Shown here piece after piece: positions 7,567 to 13,504 of a stretch of DNA of 33,955 nt; the first letter of the stretch is position 1, and every line of letters begins with the position of its first letter. The notes beneath the pieces are model-generated. The model did not search any database, was not told the origin of the DNA, and saw only the letters and a program-made list of their open reading frames with translations. The stretch spans positions 3,798-37,752 of the forward strand of contig JAOAJL010000009.1 of assembly GCA_026414185.1 (NCBI GenBank), in the 5' to 3' direction. The translations under genes were made by a program, and so were the position numbers. Source of the DNA: Microcaldota archaeon. GTDB lineage: Archaea; Micrarchaeota; Micrarchaeia; Anstonellales; Anstonellaceae.

Positions 7567-8481
7567 ATGAGAAACAGCGTTCCACTCTTCCCATTTCCCT
7601 TCCAGCCCATGCGCAAGCTGATACACGGCTTCTACCCATTCTCCGCCCTTGTCCTCAGGTTCTACCCTTCCCTTGAGCTTGAGCTTGCCGAAGCGGAATT
7701 CCGCATAGAGGCAAAGGACTACGTGGGCGCGGCAATCCTCGCCTTCCTCACCTATTTTTCTGCGGCAACAATAGTCCTTGCGAGCATAGCGCAAACAAAA
7801 AACCTGCTTCCGCAGATGGACAGCAGGCTGGCGGTGCTTTTTTTCTCCTTCGCAATCGCGTTTTCCATATTCGTATACATAATGTCAGTCCCAGCATGGG
7901 TATCAAGCAGAAGGAAAGCTGAGATAGAGAAGAATCTTCTTTTCGCAACCCGCCATCTCCTCATCCAGACAACTGCGGGCGTCCCGCTTTTTGACTCCAT
8001 CGTTTCCATAAGCGAGGACTACGCCGACCCAAACCTAAACTACGGGGAAATCTCCCGCGAATTCCGAAGGATAGTCAAGGAGGTGCGCGGGGGCAAGGAG
8101 CTTGGCGAGGCGCTTGAAGAATCGGCAGCACGCAACCCATCCCCATATTACAAGCGCCTTATGTGGCAGCTTGCAAACTCAAGCAAGGCGGGGAGCAACA
8201 CGGGCGCCGTCCTGCGCGATGTAGTAGATTTCCTCTCCAACGAGCAGCGCATTCTCATACGCAACTACGGCTCCGAGCTGAACCCACTTGCCATGTTCTA
8301 CCTTATTGCATGCATAATCGCCCCTACGATGGGGCTCATCTTCCTTGCAATATTCTCCAACATCGCAACAATCCCGATAACAGAATTCACGTTTATGGCA
8401 GCTATTGGAGTGCTCGTAGTGGGGCAGATAATCTTCATAGGGCTGATAAAAAGCAGGCGTCCTACGGTGGCGTTTTCATGA
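7567..8481 (+). CDS. TadC/ArlJ-type pilus assembly membrane protein (T2SSF domain), first copy
   Basis: The 304-residue product has two hydrophobic segments after an amphipathic N-terminus (about 53-75 and 88-108). A cytosolic T2SSF domain follows (about 120-230), with NLLFATRHLLIQTTAGVPLFDSI and VRGGKELGEALEESAARNPSPYYKRLMWQLANSSKAG. Two C-terminal membrane helices come last (about 245-268 and 276-296). This is the half-length TadB/TadC-like form that partners the ATPase as the inner-membrane platform. GGTG with a 5-nt spacer supports ATG 7567 over GTG 7558. The stop overlaps the next start. Confidence 0.92.
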   Translation: MRNSVPLFPFPFQPMRKLIHGFYPFSALVLRFYPSLELELAEAEFRIEAKDYVGAAILAFLTYFSAATIVLASIAQTKNLLPQMDSRLAVLFFSFAIAFSIFVYIMSVPAWVSSRRKAEIEKNLLFATRHLLIQTTAGVPLFDSIVSISEDYADPNLNYGEISREFRRIVKEVRGGKELGEALEESAARNPSPYYKRLMWQLANSSKAGSNTGAVLRDVVDFLSNEQRILIRNYGSELNPLAMFYLIACIIAPTMGLIFLAIFSNIATIPITEFTFMAAIGVLVVGQIIFIGLIKSRRPTVAFS

Positions 8482-9428
8482 TGGAAAAGACACTTGAGCG
8501 AATACAGGGGCTTCTTTATTCCGCAGACTTGAACTATGACGCGCGCGAGTTCTCCTACCAGGCGGTTGCCTTCGGGCTGTTGCTTTCGGCAATTCTCTGG
8601 GCTGCAATTTCATTATTCAGTCCTCCTGCGGCGCTTCCTGTTGCAGCGGCTACATTTGCCATATTCATCATATCTATCTACGCCCTTCTTACAATACTGG
8701 CAAGCAGGCGCCTGGCGGTTATTGAGGACTGCCTGCCGGATTTCCTCTCCATAATGGCAAGCAACATAAGGAGCGGCCTCACTTATGACCGGGCATTGAT
8801 GCTTGCCGCCCGCAAGGAATTCGGACCACTCTCTTCCGAGGTGGATCGCGCTGCGAAAGAGGTATTCACCGGCAAGAGCCTTCAAGAGGCCATGATGGGC
8901 ATGACCCGCCGAGTCAAATCCGAGACTTTTTCAAAGACAATACGGCTTATAGTGGAAGGCATAAACTCCGGCGGCAACCTCGCAGAGCTTCTGGAGAACA
9001 CAGCACTTGACATAAGAAGATACTCGGCAGTCCGCAAGGAAATCTCCGCAACAGTGCTGACATACCGCATATTCGTGCTTGCGGCTGCGGCAATAGGCGC
9101 TCCGCTTCTTTACGCAGTCAGCGTCACGCTGATGGATTTCAGCGCCAGACTGCAGGCGATGATGCCAAGCAACGGGCTTCTCGCCTCCAACCTGCCTCTT
9201 GCAAGCGGGCACACGCAGATAGCCCCGGAGGCAATATTTGGCTTTTCCATAATTTCGCTGTCAATAACGGCATTTTTCAGTGCGCTTGCCTCAGGCGTAA
9301 TATCAAAAGGCAGGGAGTCCGAGGGCTTCCACCAGCTTCCAATCGTGCTGATTCTTTCGCTTGCGGTCTTCTTCGGTGCGCAGATTGCCCTCCGCACGAT
9401 ATTCAGCGTGTTTTTCTTCCAAGGCTAA
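8478..9428 (+). CDS. TadC/ArlJ-type pilus assembly membrane protein (T2SSF domain), second copy
   Basis: The 316-residue product has two membrane segments at about 29-50 and 55-75. The T2SSF domain (about 83-195) contains LPDFLSIMASNIRSGLTYDRAL, GPLSSEVDRAAKEVFTGKSLQEAM and IRLIVEGINSGGNLAELLE. C-terminal helices lie at about 205-225, 260-280 and 290-312. With the preceding gene it forms a heteromeric platform, as in Tad systems that use TadB and TadC, rather than the single fused ArlJ of archaella. ATG 8478 overlaps the previous stop and has GGTGG 7 nt upstream; the adjacent ATG 8481 is possible. This is the last gene of the plus-strand operon, 21 nt from a convergent pilin gene. Confidence 0.92.
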   Translation: MMEKTLERIQGLLYSADLNYDAREFSYQAVAFGLLLSAILWAAISLFSPPAALPVAAATFAIFIISIYALLTILASRRLAVIEDCLPDFLSIMASNIRSGLTYDRALMLAARKEFGPLSSEVDRAAKEVFTGKSLQEAMMGMTRRVKSETFSKTIRLIVEGINSGGNLAELLENTALDIRRYSAVRKEISATVLTYRIFVLAAAAIGAPLLYAVSVTLMDFSARLQAMMPSNGLLASNLPLASGHTQIAPEAIFGFSIISLSITAFFSALASGVISKGRESEGFHQLPIVLILSLAVFFGAQIALRTIFSVFFFQG

Positions 9429-9449
9429 GCCCACAACCGCCCAGCCGCC

Positions 9450-9911
9450 TCACCCTACTCTGCCACTGACAACTCCCGAGTCAATATAGGAGTTGCCAGT
9501 AGCCATGTCGGTATAGGTGATGCCTATCCTGACTGTGTAGGCGCCGCCGGCAGATGCGCCTGAAAAAGTCCCTATCGGAAGCGTGCCGCTCTGCTCCCCA
9601 TTGAGCAAAAGCAGGGGCGCAGTGTAGTTTATGGTCTGCGTCCCATAAGTTGCGTTTATCCTCGTTATGTTTATGTCGGTGCCTGCGTTGTTTTTGAGCT
9701 TGAGCGTAAGCGCTCCAGCCGAATCAACCCTCCAGCCTTCCGCCGAAACCTGTGAAAAGCCCGACGCCCTGCTTCCAACGAAACTTATGGCATCAAAAGT
9801 TCCAAGCGACGCAAGCGCAGCCGCCACAAGCGCAATCAGAAGAAGCGCCCAGCCGTAAGTCATAAGAAAATCAAGCGCCGCCTGCCCAGCCTTCCGCCCC
9901 ATGAAAACCAT
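9450..9911 (-). CDS. Archaeal type IV pilin (major-pilin-like)
   Basis: The product has about 150 residues and begins with MGRKAGQAALDFLMTYGWAL, a very characteristic archaeal pilin start: basic residues, G|Q site, acidic residue, then MTYGWALL and a hydrophobic helix. The short mature domain is a beta-sandwich type (LTLKLKNNAGTDINITRINA is typical), with Gly/Ser/Thr-rich loops and no Cys. It is encoded convergently to the assembly genes, 16 nt after the KaiC-like gene on the same strand, so these two form one unit. ATG 9911 and ATG 9902 are both possible starts. By its compact form it is the best candidate for the main fibre subunit of this cluster. Confidence 0.88.
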   Translation of the reverse strand: MVFMGRKAGQAALDFLMTYGWALLLIALVAAALASLGTFDAISFVGSRASGFSQVSAEGWRVDSAGALTLKLKNNAGTDINITRINATYGTQTINYTAPLLLLNGEQSGTLPIGTFSGASAGGAYTVRIGITYTDMATGNSYIDSGVVSGRVG

Positions 9912-9927
9912 ATCCAAAACCAGCCGC

Positions 9928-10707
9928 TCACTCAAAAACTTCCGCGTCAGGATAGACCTCAATTCCGTCCTCCCCAATCTCAAAGGGCGCCCTCTTGAGA
10001 AGGTGCCTTGTCCTCTCCATCTTCCTGACAAAAACGGTCCTCACAAAAGATGACGAGTCCTTCCTCGTTATCAATTCAAGCAATATCACGCCGTTTGGCA
10101 CAAACTCCTCGTAGCCGCTTGAAGAGAAGGCTTCAGAGTCCTCCGCAACATCCGCCACTGCAAGCGCAGTGCAGCCAAGCCGCTGCATCTCGCGCCGAAG
10201 CTCATATAGGGACTTCCTGGCGTCATACACGTTGTTGAAGTAGGCGCTGATGAGAGAAAACGGCTTGATGACAAGGCGCTTTGCCCCAAGCCTTTCAATC
10301 TCGTCAATTATGGACTGCTTCAGGGTCTCAAAGCGGTGCATGTCCGGCTTTATCACCGAAAGCCTCTTTTCCGATACGAGCTCTTTTGCCTTCCAGCCGA
10401 AAGACTCTGCCAGCGCTATGACATCCTCAGGCTCCTTTTCCAGCGTTATGTATACTCCGGGCTCGCCTTTTTTTGCGCCATGAATGAGATATTGCAAAGC
10501 AAAGATGTTCCTGCCAGTGCCGACCTTGCCCGCCAGCAGGTTGAGAGTGCCCTCCGGCAAGCCCCCCTCCACCATGCTGTCAAATCCCGCAATGCCCGTC
10601 TCCACCCTCCTGACAGGAGAAGAGCGCTTCTCAGAGGGCGGTATGAGCGAACCTGCACGCACCTCTTTTTTCCCTGCACCTTTTTTGCCCCTTCTCCTTT
10701 TCTTCAT
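9928..10707 (-). CDS. KaiC/ArlH-like RecA-fold protein with degenerate Walker motifs
   Basis: The 259-residue product has a basic N-terminal tail (1-30) and then one KaiC domain starting VETGIAGFDSMVEGGLPEGT. The P-loop position reads GKVGTGRN (60-67) instead of GxxGxGK[ST], so the catalytic Lys is Arg and the Ser/Thr is Asn. The glutamate strand YITLEKEPEDV is kept. The Walker B position reads KRLVIKPFSL (143-152), with Lys where Asp is expected. The end FVRTVFVRKMERTRH...PFEIGEDGIEVYP is a clear KaiC C-terminal motif. ArlH, a KaiC-family protein of archaella, binds ATP at the ArlI-ArlJ motor; by analogy this may be a non-hydrolysing regulator of the pilus motor. ATG 10707 was chosen because a TATA box lies 26 nt upstream. 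Confidence 0.85.
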   Translation of the reverse strand: MKKRRRGKKGAGKKEVRAGSLIPPSEKRSSPVRRVETGIAGFDSMVEGGLPEGTLNLLAGKVGTGRNIFALQYLIHGAKKGEPGVYITLEKEPEDVIALAESFGWKAKELVSEKRLSVIKPDMHRFETLKQSIIDEIERLGAKRLVIKPFSLISAYFNNVYDARKSLYELRREMQRLGCTALAVADVAEDSEAFSSSGYEEFVPNGVILLELITRKDSSSFVRTVFVRKMERTRHLLKRAPFEIGEDGIEVYPDAEVFE

Positions 10708-10728
10708 AAAGCCAATTGCGAAATCAAA

Positions 10729-10737
10729 ATTTATAAA
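10729..10737 (-). promoter_or_regulatory. TATA box for the KaiC-like/pilin unit
   Basis: Read on the minus strand the sequence is TTTATAAAT, centred 26 nt before ATG 10707, with no ribosome binding site. This predicts a leaderless transcript and decides the start codon. Confidence 0.65.
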
Positions 10738-10792
10738 GTCTTTAGAGGGCAGAGAGGAAAAAGTGCAGACTCCGCCAAGCAGGGCGCTATCA

Positions 10793-10800
10793 TTATATAC
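10793..10800 (+). promoter_or_regulatory. TATA box of the signalling operon
   Basis: TTATATAC lies about 52 nt ahead of ATG 10849, giving a predicted leader of roughly 25-30 nt that contains GGTGG/GGTGC elements. It faces away from the KaiC-like promoter, so the 141-nt gap between the two genes (10708-10848) holds both promoters. Confidence 0.6.
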
Positions 10801-10848
10801 CTTAGACACATCTGCTTTTTGCTGGTGGTCACGCAGCGGAGTGGTGCC

Positions 10849-11199
10849 ATGGCAAAAAAGATACTCGTAGTGGATGACGACTTTGAGGACTTGGAAACAA
10901 TGAAGTCAATTCTGGAAAAGGCAGGCTTTTCCGTTTCTGCCGCAACCAACGGCGCCAGGGCGCTTGACATTCTTAAGAAAGACAAATGCGACCTCCTCCT
11001 TATTGACATAAGGATGCCCACGCTTTCCGGCTACGACCTTCTGCAGCTTCTCCGCGAAAAGCTCAGCAAAGACGTGAAGATGGTCTATGTTTCAATCCTC
11101 CCGAAGCAGGAGGTGGATTTGCAAGGCGCAGACGGATTCATACAAAAGCCCTTCTCCCCATCATCTTTCCTAAAAGAAGTCAAAAAAGTCCTAAAATGA
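10849..11199 (+). CDS. Single-domain response regulator (CheY-like receiver), first
   Basis: The 116-residue product is a complete receiver domain and nothing else. The acidic pair lies in ILVVDDD (D9-D11), the phospho-acceptor is D53 in LLLIDIRMP, the Ser switch is in MVYVSILPK, and the conserved Lys is in FIQKPFSP. It has no output domain, so it must act by protein contact as CheY does. First gene of a tight operon with a second receiver 10 nt downstream and a histidine kinase 3 genes on. ATG 10849 starts at the conserved MAKKILVVDDD. Confidence 0.93.
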   Translation: MAKKILVVDDDFEDLETMKSILEKAGFSVSAATNGARALDILKKDKCDLLLIDIRMPTLSGYDLLQLLREKLSKDVKMVYVSILPKQEVDLQGADGFIQKPFSPSSFLKEVKKVLK

Positions 11200-11209
11200 G
11201 GTGGGGCTT

Positions 11210-11563
11210 ATGGCAAAAACGATAATGGTGGTTGATGATGAAGAGGACATACGCTCCACAGTCAAAACAGTCCTTGAAAAAAAAGGCTACAAGGTGGTGG
11301 TTGCCGTAAACGGCGATGACTGCCTCAAAAAGCTGAACAAATGCAAGCCAGACCTCATACTGATGGACATAATGATGCCCGGCACTCCGGTCAAGGAAAT
11401 CATACCGAAAATAAAAAATGCCAAGATTGCCTACCTGTCAGTAGTCCGCACAGGGGAGGCGGAACGGGAGGAGCTGCTGAAGGAGAAGAACATAGTGGAT
11501 TTCATCCAAAAGCCGTTTGACATAGAGGAACTCCTCTCAAGAATAAAGAAAATATTGGGTTGA
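11210..11563 (+). CDS. Single-domain response regulator (CheY-like receiver), second
   Basis: The 117-residue stand-alone receiver has acidic residues D9/D10/E11 in VVDDEED, phospho-acceptor D53 in ILMDIMMPG, a Ser in IAYLSVVRT and the Lys in FIQKPFD. It resembles its neighbour closely enough in length and layout to be a duplicate. GGTGG with a 5-nt spacer fixes ATG 11210. The partner kinase is probably the histidine kinase at 12128. Two solo receivers in a row suggest a branched or sink-type phosphorelay. Confidence 0.93.
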   Translation: MAKTIMVVDDEEDIRSTVKTVLEKKGYKVVVAVNGDDCLKKLNKCKPDLILMDIMMPGTPVKEIIPKIKNAKIAYLSVVRTGEAEREELLKEKNIVDFIQKPFDIEELLSRIKKILG

Positions 11564-11567
11564 TGCC

Positions 11568-12098
11568 GTGGATGTGCAGGAGGAGCTTTCAAGGCACCAG
11601 GTTCTTCTGGTTTTAATGCCCAACGGCAATTACGACCACATCGCCCTGGCGCACCTAAAAAAGCTCTCAAAAAAGCCAACCTGCTTTGTCACCCTGAACA
11701 AGACTTATGAATCCCTAAGGGAGCTTTTGGAAAAGAAAAAAATAAGCCAGGAAAACATAGTTTTCATAGACGCCATATCCAAAACGATAAAGTCCATGCC
11801 CAACCAGACGAAAAGCTGCTATTTCATCACTTCTCCCACGTCCCTCACAGAGATGCAGATAGCAATCCTGCGGCTGATGAAGCACGGCTTTGAATACGTC
11901 ATTTTTGATTCTCTCTCCTCAATTCTTGTGTATCAGAAAAACGCCCCGATCGGGAAGTTCGTCTCGGCACTTTCTAACAACGCTCGGCAGAACAAAAACA
12001 AGCTCGTTTTCTATATGGTCAAGTCCAGCCAGCACAAGGCGCTGGTAGATGAATTGAAGATGTTTGTGGATGCGGTTTTGGCATTGCCGGGCGCCTGA
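11568..12098 (+). CDS. KaiC/RecA-like domain protein without a P-loop, unknown function
   Basis: The 176-residue product alternates strands and helices in the RecA-like order: VLLVLMPNGNYDHIALAHLKKL, CFVTLNKTYESL, NIVFIDAIS, then the Walker-B-like YVIFDSLSSILVYQ (D114), with a final strand KLVFYMVKS. The first loop (NGNYDH) is not a Walker A motif, so ATP hydrolysis is unlikely. Such reduced KaiC-like domains accompany two-component genes in several archaea. The start is GTG 11568, 4 nt after the previous stop; GTG 11574 is possible. It may be the effector bound by the receivers (inference). Confidence 0.75.
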   Translation: MDVQEELSRHQVLLVLMPNGNYDHIALAHLKKLSKKPTCFVTLNKTYESLRELLEKKKISQENIVFIDAISKTIKSMPNQTKSCYFITSPTSLTEMQIAILRLMKHGFEYVIFDSLSSILVYQKNAPIGKFVSALSNNARQNKNKLVFYMVKSSQHKALVDELKMFVDAVLALPGA

Positions 12099-12127
12099 AT
12101 GCTGAAATCTGCCAAGAGGCGTCAATT

Positions 12128-13489
12128 ATGGAAGCGGCGGACAGAAAGGCAATTCGGAAAATCGACTGGAAGCTTGCCCAGCTTTTCCTGGCAATCTCCC
12201 TTCTTGCGACATTCTTCGGGATTATAAATATCGCCAATCTTGGCTCAATTCTCTCCAATCTCCAGCATATCTCAGCGGACAAGGACGCAGAATCGGCTAT
12301 GGCAGCGATAGAGCTTCAGCGGATTATCATAATCATCTCCGTCATAGGCATGTGCGCAGTAGCATTCGTAGTCTTTTACTACGTGCGCCAGAATATATAC
12401 CTCCCAATCCAGCAGTTGGAGTCTGCGATGCGCAAAATAGAGCAGGGAGACTATTCCGTAAGGCTGGATTTCGGGAATCACCCGGAGCTTCGGCACATCA
12501 GCGAAGCCTTTAACAAGGCTGCGGAGCAGCTTGCGCACCTGGAAGAGGAGCGAAAGCAGATTGACAAGGCAAAAACACAGTTTCTCTCCATCACTTCACA
12601 CGAGCTTCGCAGCCCCATGACTCCGATGAAGGCGCAGCTGCAGATGCTTGAGCAGGGATATCTGGGAAAGCTCAACAGAAAGCAGCGCCAGTCGCTGGAA
12701 ATAATACTGCGCAATGCGGACAGGCTTGACAAGATACTGGTTGATTTTCTTGACATATCCCGCATTGAAGCCGCGAGGCTCAAATTCGAATTCCGAAAGA
12801 CGGATTTGGCTGCTACTGCGCGCGAGGTAATAAAATATATGAAAGGCTATATGCCTGAGAAAAAGATAAAGATAAAAGACAGAATAGAAAAACTGCCCAT
12901 TATTGAGGCGGACCCTGACCGTGTCAGCCAGGTGCTCCGCAACCTCATAGGAAATGCCATAAAATTCTCAAACCCAGGAGGCACTGTTGATGTGAGCGCC
13001 AGGGCGGAGGGCAATTTTATCCTATTCAGTGTGAAAGACCGCGGCATAGGCATATCAAAGGAAAACCAGCTGCGGCTGTTTGAGCCATTCTTCCAGGTGG
13101 ACAAGTCATTTTCCCGCAGCCGGCAGGGGACTGGACTTGGGCTTGCAATCTGCCGCGGCATAATAGAATCCCAAGGCGGAAAGATATGGGTTGAAAGCGA
13201 GGAAGGCAAGGGCTCAACATTCTATTTCACAGTTCCGTTTGAGCCTGTAAGAGAGATAAAGCCGATAAGGATTCTCTTTTCGGCAAGGGCTGAGCTGGAA
13301 GACAGGCTGAAATCGTCATTCAAGGAATATCTCGGTCCGATGGGAGAATCAGAATTTGAGTCGCTGAAAAAGGAGGGAAAGCTTTCCAAAAAGGGCATGC
13401 AAGAATACATAGAGGACCTGTTTTCCAAAGGCATAATAGGGCAGGCCGAAAAGGAGAATTTCGCCAAATCTCTCCCAGAAGGTTTTTGA
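12128..13489 (+). CDS. Membrane sensor histidine kinase (HAMP-HisKA-HATPase)
   Basis: The 453-residue product has membrane helices at about 15-40 and 65-87 with a short loop of only about 25 residues between them. HAMP follows (about 88-140), then HisKA with phospho-acceptor H158 in ITSHELRSPM. The catalytic domain carries the N box VLRNLIGNAIKFSNPGG, G1 DRGIGIS, F box FEPFFQ and G2 GTGLGLAI, so the enzyme looks active. After the usual end of the kinase (about residue 375) there is an extra region of about 75 residues with predicted helices (ELEDRLKSSFKEYL ... MQEYIEDLFSKGIIG) that I do not recognise. The overall form is bacterial, suggesting lateral origin. It likely phosphorylates the two receivers upstream. 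Confidence 0.94.
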   Translation: MEAADRKAIRKIDWKLAQLFLAISLLATFFGIINIANLGSILSNLQHISADKDAESAMAAIELQRIIIIISVIGMCAVAFVVFYYVRQNIYLPIQQLESAMRKIEQGDYSVRLDFGNHPELRHISEAFNKAAEQLAHLEEERKQIDKAKTQFLSITSHELRSPMTPMKAQLQMLEQGYLGKLNRKQRQSLEIILRNADRLDKILVDFLDISRIEAARLKFEFRKTDLAATAREVIKYMKGYMPEKKIKIKDRIEKLPIIEADPDRVSQVLRNLIGNAIKFSNPGGTVDVSARAEGNFILFSVKDRGIGISKENQLRLFEPFFQVDKSFSRSRQGTGLGLAICRGIIESQGGKIWVESEEGKGSTFYFTVPFEPVREIKPIRILFSARAELEDRLKSSFKEYLGPMGESEFESLKKEGKLSKKGMQEYIEDLFSKGIIGQAEKENFAKSLPEGF

Positions 13490-13504
13490 CAAAGGGTGGT
13501 TGAG

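Noticed and set aside
8163-8477. Upstream in-frame extension of the second TadC-like gene
   Set aside because: It overlaps the first TadC-like gene in another frame; the ATG overlap at 8478 with GGTGG is the normal start.
10336-10848. Upstream in-frame extension of the first response regulator
   Set aside because: It would run through the divergent KaiC-like gene and the TATA box; the receiver begins normally at ATG 10849.
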